In this document: positions 1 through 8,429 of the stretch, piece by piece
Position numbering within the stretch: position 1 is the first letter of the stretch
Layout of the letters: every line of letters begins with the position of its first letter
Source: JACVRM01 sp036824245
GTDB lineage: Bacteria > Actinomycetota > Thermoleophilia > Gaiellales > Gaiellaceae
Assembly: GCA_036824245.1 (NCBI GenBank)
Contig: DAITAO010000109.1
Span: forward strand, 1-8,429
Direction of reading: 5' to 3'
Length of the DNA: 8,429 nucleotides
Notes under the pieces: model-generated
The model's input: the letters and a program-made list of their open reading frames with translations, nothing else
The model's database searches: none
What the model was told of the DNA's origin: nothing
Translations under genes and position numbers: made by a program

Positions 1-274
1 CAGCCTCGGCCGCGGTGGCCCGCGCGTCGAGCTCGCCCCGCACGCCGGTCGCGGCGTTGGCGACGCCCGAGTTGATGACCACCGCCTGCGGCTCGGCCAG
101 CTCCAGATGCTCGCGGCTGATGGTGACCGGCGCCGCCTGCATGCGGTTGGCCGTGAACATGCCGGCTCCTGTCGCCGGCGCGGTTGAGCGGACGAGTGCA
201 AGGTCGGCCAGGCTGCGCCGGATGCCGCAGTGAACGCCGCTCGCCACGAAGCCCCCGGCGGCGGTGATGCTCAT
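1..274 (-). CDS. argJ: Glutamate N-acetyltransferase / ornithine acetyltransferase ArgJ, N-terminal part
   Basis: ArgJ transfers the acetyl group from N-acetylornithine to glutamate, closing the cyclic arginine pathway; some homologues also use acetyl-CoA. Only the first 91 codons are present and the gene continues past the left edge. Translating the minus strand from the ATG at 274-272 gives MSITAAGGFVASGVHCGIRR, then a DLALV segment, an ATGAGMFTANRMQAAPV segment near residues 34-50, and VVINSGVANAATG near residues 67-79. These match, in order, the conserved N-terminal blocks of the ArgJ family (GFxAxGVxxGI, PATxAGxFTxNxxxAAPV, NSGxANxxTG). The autocleavage threonine lies outside the window, so activity and mono- or bifunctionality cannot be judged. 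The start overlaps the argC stop as ATGA, so translation is probably coupled. The call is secure on the motifs and the argC neighbour. Confidence 0.93.
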   Translation of the reverse strand, partial: MSITAAGGFVASGVHCGIRRSLADLALVRSTAPATGAGMFTANRMQAAPVTISREHLELAEPQAVVINSGVANAATGVRGELDARATAAEA

Positions 275-1251
275 ACGAGCACCCCGCTCAGTCGCAGGCC
301 GAGCGTCGCGTCGAGGCCGAGCGCCATGTTCGCGTTCTGCACGGCCTGGCCGGCCGCGCCCTTGCCGAGGTTGTCGAGCGCGCAGACGACGATCGCCCGC
401 CCCGTCGCCCGGTCCGCGAAGAGACCGATCTCGGCACAGTCCATGCCCTGCACGCGCCCCAGCTCGGGCGTATGTCCTTCGGGGAGGACGCGTACGGCCG
501 GGGAGCTGGCATAGGCGGCCTCGAGCCTTTCCCGCAGCTCGCCGTCGGTCGCCACCGCGTAGCACGTCGCAAGCAGGCCGCGCCGCACCGGGAGCAGGTG
601 AGGGGTGAAGCAGACGGGAAAGCCGAGCGCCCGGGCGATCTCGGGCGCGTGCTGGTGCGCGCCGACGCGGTAGGCCGAGAGATTCTCGAGCACGAAGCCG
701 GCGTGTGAGGACGCCTTGAGCCCGCGGCCGGCGCCCGAGACGCCCGACTTCGCATCGACGACCACGGTCGCGGGATCCAGCGCACCGGCGAGCGGCAGGA
801 GCGCGAGCAGCGCCGCGGTCGCGTAGCAGCCCGGATTCGCGATCAGCGGGCCCGCGGGCGGCAGCAATTCCGGCAGCGCGTAGCTCCAGGCGTCGAGGCT
901 CTCCGGCCGAGGGTGCTCGAAGCCGTACCACTCCGCGTACGCCGCGGTATCTGTGAGCCGGTGGGCGCCCGACAGGTCGACGACGATCGTGTCGGTTGGC
1001 GGATCGAGCCCGGCAGCCTGCTCGTGCCCGAGGCAGCAGAACACCACGTCGGCTCCGCTCGCGAGCGCCTCCTCATTGGAGACGAACGGCGGCAGTGAGC
1101 CGTTCAGCCGCAGGTCGAGCGCTGCGGCAGGTTCACCTGCCAGCGAGTCGGACCCGAGCGCGACCGGCTCAAGCTGGGGATGCGCCAGCAGGCGGTCGAG
1201 GGTCTCCTGGCCTGTGTAGCCGGCGCACCCGAGTATGGCGGCGGTGGACAC
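271..1251 (-). CDS. argC: N-acetyl-gamma-glutamyl-phosphate reductase ArgC
   Basis: ArgC reduces N-acetylglutamyl phosphate with NADPH to N-acetylglutamate semialdehyde, the third step of arginine synthesis, in the cytosol. Visible motifs are the dinucleotide-binding loop GCAGYTGQE close to the N-terminus, the active-site cysteine in NPGCYAT, DAKSGVSGAGRG, the histidine-bearing HQHAPEI, HLLPVRRGL and the C-terminal DNLGKGAAGQAVQNAN. Length (326 aa from the chosen start) is normal. I chose the GTG at 1251-1249 because it leaves the usual 7-8 residues before the glycine loop and sits about 6 bp after a good -10 box. A TTG at 1266 would add five residues (MHNTQ) and place the operator palindrome inside the gene. 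No Shine-Dalgarno is visible, consistent with a leaderless message. It is first in the argC-argJ operon and divergent from carA. Confidence 0.95.
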   Translation of the reverse strand: MSTAAILGCAGYTGQETLDRLLAHPQLEPVALGSDSLAGEPAAALDLRLNGSLPPFVSNEEALASGADVVFCCLGHEQAAGLDPPTDTIVVDLSGAHRLTDTAAYAEWYGFEHPRPESLDAWSYALPELLPPAGPLIANPGCYATAALLALLPLAGALDPATVVVDAKSGVSGAGRGLKASSHAGFVLENLSAYRVGAHQHAPEIARALGFPVCFTPHLLPVRRGLLATCYAVATDGELRERLEAAYASSPAVRVLPEGHTPELGRVQGMDCAEIGLFADRATGRAIVVCALDNLGKGAAGQAVQNANMALGLDATLGLRLSGVLV

Positions 1252-1273
1252 TTGCGTATTATGCAAATATTGT
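1245..1273 (+). promoter_or_regulatory. Candidate carA promoter, leaderless
   Basis: TGGACA (1245-1250, 5 of 6 to TTGACA), a 17-bp spacer and TATTGT (1268-1273, 4 of 6 to TATAAT) form a plausible sigma-70-type promoter. Seven bases separate the -10 from the carA ATG at 1281, so the message would start at or within a base of the initiation codon, in line with the lack of a clear Shine-Dalgarno. The ArgR-like palindrome fills the spacer exactly. An alternative -10, TATTAT at 1257-1262, lacks a good -35. Confidence 0.45.
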
Positions 1274-1286
1274 GGGTATCATGCAA
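1251..1286 (-). promoter_or_regulatory. Candidate argC promoter, leaderless
   Basis: On the minus strand CATAAT (1263-1258, 5 of 6 to TATAAT) lies 17 bp from a weak -35, TTGCAT (1286-1281). Six bases separate the -10 from the GTG chosen for argC, so transcription would begin at or next to the start codon. The -10 lies inside the ArgR-like palindrome, so a bound repressor would block it. The assignment rests on consensus match and spacing only. Confidence 0.4.
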
Positions 1287-1287
1287 A
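1252..1287. promoter_or_regulatory. ArgR-like operator (ARG box) between argC and carA
   Basis: TTGCGTATTATGCAA at 1252-1266 is a near-perfect 15-bp palindrome: the outer four bases of each arm and the inner TA pair match, with one mismatched pair and an odd centre. It strongly resembles ArgR operators as I recall them from actinobacteria (TTGCAT...ATGCAA type). A second half-site, ATGCAA at 1281-1286, lies exactly 20 bp after the first ATGCAA (1261-1266). This is close to the usual spacing of paired ARG boxes on one face of the helix, though its left half is degenerate. Flanking genes are arginine genes on one side and carbamoyl phosphate synthetase on the other, and the box covers both predicted promoters. 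Binding by ArgR is inferred. Confidence 0.6.
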
Positions 1288-2287
1288 CCGCGCATCTGGT
1301 CCTCGAAGACGGCACGGCGTTTCCGGGTGTCTCCGTCGGCGCCGCCGGCGTGGCCGCTGGAGAGGCGTGCTTCACGACCGCAATGACGGGCTACGAGGAG
1401 GCCGCCACCGATCCGAGCTACGTGGCACAGGTGCTCTGCTTCGCGTACCCACTGATCGGCAACTACGGCGTCGATCCCGCACGGCACGAGTCGGAGCGCG
1501 TGCAGGCCGAGGGCATCGTGGTTCGAACGGCCCGGCGGGCCTTTGCAGCCTGGCTGCGCGAGCAGGGCGTGGTGGCTCTGGAGAACGTCGACACGCGTGC
1601 ACTCGTGCGCCGGATCCGTGGCCATGGCGTGCTGCGCTGCGCGCTGGGCGAGGCGAGCGTCGAGGAGCTGCACGCCCGCGCGATCGCCGAGCCGCCGATC
1701 GACGGACGGCCGCTCGACCGCAGCGTGGGCACTGCACGGCCGTACACCATCGGCGTCGGCCCCCGGGTCACGCTTGTCGACCTGGGCTGCAAGCGCTCGA
1801 TCGTCGAGCGGCTGGCGGGCTGCGGCCTCGAGGTGGCCGTCGTGCCGGGCGGCTGGGATGCGGAGGCGATCCTGGAGACTCGTCCGCGCGCTGTGCTGGT
1901 CGGTAACGGGCCCGGTGATCCGGCCGTGCTCGGGGCTCAGATCGAGACCGTCCGTGACCTGCTCGGCCGCGTGCCGCTCTACGGCATCTGCCTCGGCCAC
2001 CAGCTGCTCGGTCTGGCCCTCGGCCATGAGACATTCAAGCTGCCGTTCGGCCACCGCGGCGCCAACCACCCCGTGCGCGACGTCCGCGGCGGGCGGGTGC
2101 TCGTCACGGTCCAGAACCACGGCTTCGCCGTCGCCGCGGACGGAGGCGAGCTGGTCACCCATGTGTCGCTCAACGACGGCACCGTCGAGGGCCTCGCCGG
2201 CGAGGACTTCGCCAGCGTCCAGTTCCACCCGGAGGCGGCTCCCGGGCCGCTCGACGCACTGCCCTTCTTCGACTCGATCGCCGACAC

Positions 2288-5008
<2,721 letters not shown>

Positions 5009-5031
5009 CCGCGCCTGCAACGATTCGCGCC

Positions 5032-5886
5032 ATGAGGTTACGCGGTCGGTTCCTCGCCTCGCTGCCCGAACGCGGCGTGCGTTCCATGGTCGCTGTGGTG
5101 GGGGGCACGCTCTACGAGTCCTTCCAGCTCGTGCTGCCCAGGTTCGTCCGCCGCTCGCGGCTCTACGAGGCCACCGCCAAGAACCTGTTGCGCGTGGCCA
5201 TCGAGGTCGTCGGGCGGGTCGAGGGCGGGCCCAGCCAGGAGCGCGGCGCACCGAGCGCGCGCGAGCTCGGCGTGCGCAAGGGCGCCGGCAACGTGGTGGA
5301 GCTCGGCTCGATCGCCGCCTTCGGGTTCTCGCCGCTCTGGCTGCTGGCCGGAGCGAGCGACATCCTGCGTGGCTCGCGAACGTATCTGAACGCGCTCGTC
5401 GAGGAGCTCAAGCGTGAAGGCGTGCTCGCCGAGGACTCCGAGTTCGGCTCGATCGACGAGCTGCTGGGCGCCCTCGAGGGAAGCGCCGGAACGACCGCCC
5501 GCCTGATCGACATCCCGCCCGTCGAGCTCGAAGGACTGCGTGCGTCGCTTGCCGAGCTGCGCTCCCATGCCGAGTCGCTTCCCAACCAGGAGGAGCTCGC
5601 GGCGCTCTACCAGGGGCTGCGGCGGGAGGCCGAGCGCGAGCGGCGGCCGCTCCTCGAGGTGTCCGCGGGCGTCGGGCTCGCCTTCCTGACCTCGGCACGC
5701 AAGGTCTCGCGCCAGCACGTCTGGCTTCCCTATCGCGAGGACTGGCGACCGCTGCGCCGCGAGGGCTTCGGCGCCTACGCGCGGCGGATATCCGGCCCGT
5801 ACGCACGTGCGGTAGCAGGACATTTCGACCAGGCGCGCCCCACTTGGACGGAACGGCTCATCGGCCGCGTCTCGCGCGACGTCTGA
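5032..5886 (+). CDS. Conserved-looking protein of unknown function (284 aa)
   Basis: I do not recognise this family. The ATG at 5032 gives MRLRGRFLASLPERGVRSMV. It follows the carB stop by 23 bp with no terminator between, so it is probably the last gene of the carA-carB transcript. The composition is rich in Leu, Ala, Arg and Glu and looks mostly helical. There is no signal peptide and no clear transmembrane segment. Two moderately hydrophobic stretches stand out, near residues 89-108 (containing GFSPLWLLAG) and 209-221 (SAGVGLAFLT), along with a charged helical region around 165-205 and an aromatic basic C-terminal part (residues 229-270). No catalytic motif or metal-binding pattern is evident. 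Strong third-position GC bias supports real coding. The start is not decided by a Shine-Dalgarno; an internal ATG at 5086 is possible. It does not resemble the MGS domain missing from CarB. Confidence 0.8.
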   Translation: MRLRGRFLASLPERGVRSMVAVVGGTLYESFQLVLPRFVRRSRLYEATAKNLLRVAIEVVGRVEGGPSQERGAPSARELGVRKGAGNVVELGSIAAFGFSPLWLLAGASDILRGSRTYLNALVEELKREGVLAEDSEFGSIDELLGALEGSAGTTARLIDIPPVELEGLRASLAELRSHAESLPNQEELAALYQGLRREAERERRPLLEVSAGVGLAFLTSARKVSRQHVWLPYREDWRPLRREGFGAYARRISGPYARAVAGHFDQARPTWTERLIGRVSRDV

Positions 5887-5952
5887 GAACCGGCTCGAAC
5901 CAGGCACGTTCGCGCGCGCTCCCTCCGGCTAGCGTTGGTGGTGGGAAACACA

Positions 5953-5969
5953 CCCCACCGAGGGTGGGG
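5953..5969 (+). terminator. GC-rich hairpin, possible terminator or operator
   Basis: CCCCACC, a GAG loop and GGTGGGG form a perfect 7-bp hairpin about 67 bp after the stop of the 284-aa gene. There is no T-run after it, so it would be a non-canonical terminator of the kind proposed for GC-rich actinobacteria. CCCACC (5954-5959) can alternatively pair with upstream GGTGGG (5939-5944), so the palindromic cluster could instead be a protein-binding site upstream of the leuS promoter. The rest of 5887-5987 shows no gene. Confidence 0.3.
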
Positions 5970-5987
5970 ATGGTTCGGTGACGGCGC

Positions 5988-6016
5988 GTGACAGCAACGA
6001 GGGCGGTTGCTACGAT
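5988..6016 (+). promoter_or_regulatory. Candidate leuS promoter
   Basis: GTGACA (5988-5993, 5 of 6 to TTGACA), a 17-bp spacer and TACGAT (6011-6016, fits TAnnnT) make the best promoter in the intergenic region. Seven bases lie between the -10 and the ATG at 6024, predicting a transcript that begins at that ATG, as at carA. The -35 lies in a direct repeat, GTGACGGC (5978-5985) and GTGACAGC (5988-5995), offset by 10 bp, which might bind an activator. The spacer contains an inverted repeat, AGCAAC and GTTGCT, which would not be transcribed from this start. Confidence 0.5.
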
Positions 6017-6023
6017 CGTGGCA

Positions 6024-6047
6024 ATGAAACAGCAGCTTCTCGCGTAG
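6024..6047 (+). CDS. Putative leuS leader peptide MKQQLLA
   Basis: A seven-codon ORF, ATG AAA CAG CAG CTT CTC GCG TAG, lies at the predicted transcription start and ahead of an intrinsic terminator in front of leuS. The two adjacent leucine codons are what a leucine-sensing attenuator would need: low charged tRNA-Leu stalls the ribosome at 6036-6041. CTT should be an uncommon leucine codon in a genome this GC-rich. No Shine-Dalgarno is present, so translation would be leaderless. The stop is five bases before the downstream hairpin, so a ribosome at the stop would cover its 5' arm. An ORF this short can arise by chance; the support is its position, its codons and the terminator. Confidence 0.5.
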   Translation: MKQQLLA

Positions 6048-6051
6048 GACA

Positions 6052-6084
6052 GGAAGCAACGCGGCGCCCGCCGCGGTAGCTTCC
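6052..6084 (+). promoter_or_regulatory. Leader hairpin between leader peptide and attenuator
   Basis: GGAAGC (6052-6057) pairs with GCTTCC (6079-6084), and inside it CGCGGC (6060-6065) pairs with GCCGCG (6070-6075) around a GCCC loop, with a small AA/GTA internal loop. This gives 12 base pairs, very GC-rich. GGAAGC can instead pair with GCTTCT (6035-6040) inside the leucine codons of the leader ORF. The hairpin could therefore switch with ribosome position, as segments 1, 2 and 3 do in classical attenuators. It ends four bases before the terminator stem and does not overlap it, so how it would affect termination is not settled. Confidence 0.55.
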
Positions 6085-6088
6085 CACG

Positions 6089-6111
6089 GCCTCTCATCGA
6101 GAGGCTTTTTT
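6089..6111 (+). terminator. Intrinsic terminator (attenuator) in the leuS leader
   Basis: GCCTCTC (6089-6095), an ATC loop and GAGAGGC (6099-6105) form a perfect 7-bp stem followed directly by six T's (6106-6111). This is a textbook rho-independent terminator and the only such T-run noticed in this GC-rich window. It ends 16 bp before the leuS ATG, leaving no room for a promoter downstream, so leuS transcription must read through it. That makes it a regulated attenuator rather than the end of the upstream gene. Confidence 0.8.
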
Positions 6112-6117
6112 ATTGCC

Positions 6118-6122
6118 GGAGG
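6118..6122 (+). promoter_or_regulatory. leuS ribosome binding site
   Basis: GGAGG five bases before the leuS ATG is a strong Shine-Dalgarno, unlike the other genes here, which show little or none. It fits a gene translated from a long leader rather than from a leaderless message. The sequence is partly complementary to CCTCT in the terminator 5' arm (6090-6094), so masking in some leader folds is conceivable. Confidence 0.8.
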
Positions 6123-6127
6123 ACGAC

Positions 6128-8429
6128 ATGGAGCGGTACGAACCACAGACGGTCGAGGCGAAGTGGCAGCGCATCTGGGAGGACGAGCGGGCGTTCTACG
6201 TCCCGAACCCGGAGCCGGGGGCGGCTTCAGAGCGCAAGTACTACATGCTGGAGATGCTCCCGTATCCCTCGGGGTACCTCCACATGGGCCACGTCCTCAA
6301 CTACACGCTGGGCGACGTCGTCACGCACTTCCGCCGTCGCACGGGCTACCTCGTCCTGCGGCCCATGGGCTTCGACTCGTTCGGCCTGCCGGCCGAGAAT
6401 GCGGCCATCCGCGAGGGCGGCCACCCACGCGAGCTCACCGAGGCGAACATCGCCGGCATCGTCCGCCAGATGCGCCGACTGGGCTGGGCGATCGACTGGT
6501 CGCGCGAGGTCTCCGCGCATGAACCGGAGTACTACCGCTGGACGCAGTGGCTCTTCCTCAAGTTCTTCGAGGCCGGGCTGGCCTACCGCAAGGAAGCTCC
6601 GGTCAACTGGTGCCCGAACGACCAGACGGTGCTGGCCAACGAGCAGGTCGTCGACGGCCGCTGCACGCGCTGCGGCGCCGAGGTGGAGGCGAAGAACCTG
6701 GAGCAGTGGTTCTTCCGCATCACCGCGTACGCCGACCAGTTGCTCGAGTACCCGGACGTCGAGTACTGGCCCGAGCGCACGAAAGCCATCCAGCGCAACT
6801 GGATCGGCCGCTCCGAGGGTGCCGACGTGCTGTTCCGCATCGACGAGTTGGACATCGACGTGCCCGTCTTCACGACCCGGCCCGACACGCTGTTCGGCGC
6901 CACGTTCTTCGTGCTCGCGCCCGAGCATCCGCTCGTCAAGCAGCTGGCCGAGCGGAGCCCCAATGCCGACGAGCTGCGCGACTACGTGCGGCACACGGCC
7001 GCGGCCCGAGGCGGTGATCGCGCCGATCCGGACCGGGAGAAGACCGGCGTCTTCACGGGCTTCTTCGCCGTCAATCCGGTGAACGGCGAGCGCATCCCCA
7101 TCTGGGTGGCCGACTACGTGCTGATGGAGTACGGGACCGGCGCGATCATGGCCGTGCCCGCGCACGACGAGCGAGACTACGAGTTCGCGCGCCGGTTCGA
7201 ACTGCCGATCGTGCCCGTGGTGGTACCCGCCGACGGCGGGACGCCGCCACAGGGTGTCTTCGTCGAGCATTCAGCGAACGAGCGTCTCGTCAACTCGGGC
7301 GACTTCACGGGCATGCCTGCTCCCGAGGCCGCGAAGGCCATCGTCGAGTGGCTCCATGAGAGGGGCCGCGCAGCGCCCGCCGTCCGTTATCGGCTGCGCG
7401 ACTGGGGTTTCTCGCGGCAGCGCTACTGGGGCTGCCCGATCCCGATTATCTACTGCGACGAGTGCGGGCTCGTGCCGGTACCCGACGACGAGCTGCCGGT
7501 GCTGCTGCCCGAGGTCGAGGACTTCCGCCCGCGTGGCAAGCCGCCGCTGGCCTCCAACGAGGAGTGGCTGCATGTCCCCTGCCCGCGCTGCGGGCGCGAG
7601 GGCCGGCGCGAGGCCGACACGATGGATACGTTCGTCGACTCGTCCTGGTACTTCCTGCGCTACTGCGATCCGCACAACGACGAGGCGCCGTTCGACCGAG
7701 AGATCGTCGAGTACTGGATGCCGGTCGACCAGTACGTGGGAGGCATCGATCACGCCACCGGGCATCTGCTCTACTCGCGTTTTTTCATGAAGGTGCTGAA
7801 CGACCTGGGGATGATCAGCTTCCGGGAGCCGTTCGCCCGCCTCTTCCACCAGGGCTGGGTGCAGTTCGACGGCACGAAGATGTCCAAGTCGAAGGGCAAC
7901 GTGATCGGCCCCGACGTGCTGGTCGAGGAGTACGGTGCGGACGCCGTCCGTCTCTACATCCTCTTCATGGGCCCCGCCGACCAGGACATGGAGTGGACGG
8001 AGACGGGCATCGAAGGCATCGTCCGCTTCCTGAACCGGTTCTGGCGCGTCGTACTCGAGGCCGGCGCCGCCGCGCCGGATGCCGTCTCCGGCCCGCTGGC
8101 CCGCAAGGCCCACGAGACGATCGCCAAGGTCACCGACGACGTCGGTCGCCGCTTCACGTTCAACACGCCGATCGCCGCCATCATGGAGCTGACGAACGAG
8201 ATCTCACGCAGGCCCGACGATCCGGCGCGGCGCTTCGCGGCGGAGACGGCCGTGTCGCTGATCCAGCCCTATGCGCCGCACATCGCCGAGGAGCTGTGGG
8301 AGCGGCTGGGCGGCGAGCGACTGTGGGACCAGCCGTGGCCGGAGGTCGACGAGAGGTTGCTCGAGCGCGAGACCTTCGAGCTGGTCGTCCAGGTGAACGG
8401 CAAGCTGCGCGATCGCTTCGAGGTGCCGG
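6128..8429 (+). CDS. leuS: Leucyl-tRNA synthetase LeuS, 3' end missing
   Basis: LeuS charges tRNA-Leu with leucine in the cytosol. The ATG at 6128 gives MERYEPQTVEAKWQRIWEDE, the usual class I LeuS start. The frame stays open to the window edge (767 codons), so roughly the last 50 residues, most of the small C-terminal domain, are missing. The catalytic core has the HIGH-type HMGH (52-55) in LPYPSGYLHMGHVLNY and KMSKS (584-588). A zinc module is suggested by Cys162, Cys179 and Cys182. The CP1 editing domain has the threonine-rich TTRPDTLFG (249-257) and AVPAHDERDYEFA, with Asp350 matching the aspartate that recognises the substrate amino group. A second zinc-type module has CDEC (443-446) and CPRC (485-488), which E. 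coli LeuS lacks and Thermus has. WYFLRYCDP, GGIDHATGHLLYSRF and the anticodon-domain PYAPHIAEELW complete the match. A conditional terminator precedes the gene. Confidence 0.98.
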   Translation, partial: MERYEPQTVEAKWQRIWEDERAFYVPNPEPGAASERKYYMLEMLPYPSGYLHMGHVLNYTLGDVVTHFRRRTGYLVLRPMGFDSFGLPAENAAIREGGHPRELTEANIAGIVRQMRRLGWAIDWSREVSAHEPEYYRWTQWLFLKFFEAGLAYRKEAPVNWCPNDQTVLANEQVVDGRCTRCGAEVEAKNLEQWFFRITAYADQLLEYPDVEYWPERTKAIQRNWIGRSEGADVLFRIDELDIDVPVFTTRPDTLFGATFFVLAPEHPLVKQLAERSPNADELRDYVRHTAAARGGDRADPDREKTGVFTGFFAVNPVNGERIPIWVADYVLMEYGTGAIMAVPAHDERDYEFARRFELPIVPVVVPADGGTPPQGVFVEHSANERLVNSGDFTGMPAPEAAKAIVEWLHERGRAAPAVRYRLRDWGFSRQRYWGCPIPIIYCDECGLVPVPDDELPVLLPEVEDFRPRGKPPLASNEEWLHVPCPRCGREGRREADTMDTFVDSSWYFLRYCDPHNDEAPFDREIVEYWMPVDQYVGGIDHATGHLLYSRFFMKVLNDLGMISFREPFARLFHQGWVQFDGTKMSKSKGNVIGPDVLVEEYGADAVRLYILFMGPADQDMEWTETGIEGIVRFLNRFWRVVLEAGAAAPDAVSGPLARKAHETIAKVTDDVGRRFTFNTPIAAIMELTNEISRRPDDPARRFAAETAVSLIQPYAPHIAEELWERLGGERLWDQPWPEVDERLLERETFELVVQVNGKLRDRFEVP

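Noticed and set aside
996..1280. N-terminal extension of carA in the same open frame
   Set aside because: It lies antisense within argC, encodes Arg-rich low-complexity sequence, and CarA homology begins at the ATG at 1281.
5885..5925. tRNA T-arm-like GGTTCGAGCC on the minus strand
   Set aside because: The flanking bases do not form a 5-bp stem with a 7-base loop, and no acceptor, anticodon or D arms are found; GGCTCGAACC is simply a partly palindromic string.
5938..5970. MraZ-type operator (repeated GTGGG)
   Set aside because: The GTGGG units are not spaced as in MraZ binding sites, two of them are in opposite orientation, and no cell-division genes are nearby.
6024..6111. Independent small RNA such as bacterial SRP RNA (AGGAAGCA-like stretch)
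   Set aside because: GGAAGC here pairs with its own GCTTCC in a simple hairpin, and the other SRP helix 8 signature bases are missing. The terminator sits directly in front of the leuS Shine-Dalgarno, which fits a leader better.
6089..6111. Terminator as the ordinary end of the upstream 284-aa gene
   Set aside because: It lies about 200 bp past that gene and 16 bp before leuS, leaving no room for a leuS promoter downstream.
5887..6127. T-box riboswitch upstream of leuS
   Set aside because: A synthetase gene with a leader terminator is the usual T-box setting, but the conserved T-box sequence (TGGNACCGCG type) and a recognisable stem I with AG bulge are not present, and the transcript predicted from the best promoter is too short.

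Overview
The window is a gene-dense stretch of GC-rich bacterial chromosome made entirely of housekeeping metabolism and translation genes. There are no mobile elements, CRISPR arrays, tRNAs or rRNAs. The very high GC content, frequent GTG starts, weak or absent Shine-Dalgarno sequences and apparently leaderless promoters suggest an actinobacterial lineage. A deep-branching class such as Thermoleophilia is my guess from general character, not a sequence match.

Left part (1-1251, minus strand): the start of an arginine biosynthesis operon, argC followed by argJ with a 4-base ATGA overlap. argJ runs off the left edge. A gap of only 29 bp (1252-1280) separates argC from the divergent carA-carB pair on the plus strand. 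The gap holds a 15-bp palindrome resembling an arginine-repressor (ArgR) operator, placed between the -35 and -10 elements of a good carA promoter and overlapping the argC -10. This predicts joint arginine control of ornithine synthesis (argCJ) and of carbamoyl phosphate synthesis (carAB), the two precursors of citrulline.

Middle part (1281-5886, plus strand): carA (346 aa), carB (906 aa, overlapping carA by 34 bp) and an unrecognised 284-aa protein 23 bp downstream of carB, probably one transcript. CarB has both ATP-grasp synthetase halves but stops about 34 residues after the second one. It therefore lacks the C-terminal MGS-like allosteric domain through which UMP, IMP and ornithine normally act. 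With the ArgR-like operator, this fits an enzyme controlled mainly by transcription, perhaps dedicated to arginine.

Right part (5887-8429): a 241-bp intergenic region followed by leuS (leucyl-tRNA synthetase), which is cut by the right edge. The leader carries a promoter whose predicted start coincides with the ATG of a 7-codon ORF, MKQQLLA, containing two adjacent leucine codons. A 12-bp GC-rich hairpin follows, then a textbook intrinsic terminator with six T's, then the leuS ribosome binding site. Nothing between that terminator and leuS could be a promoter, so the terminator must be conditional. This looks like leader-peptide transcription attenuation of a leucyl-tRNA synthetase gene, probably translated from a leaderless mRNA. 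It is the most interesting element in the window.
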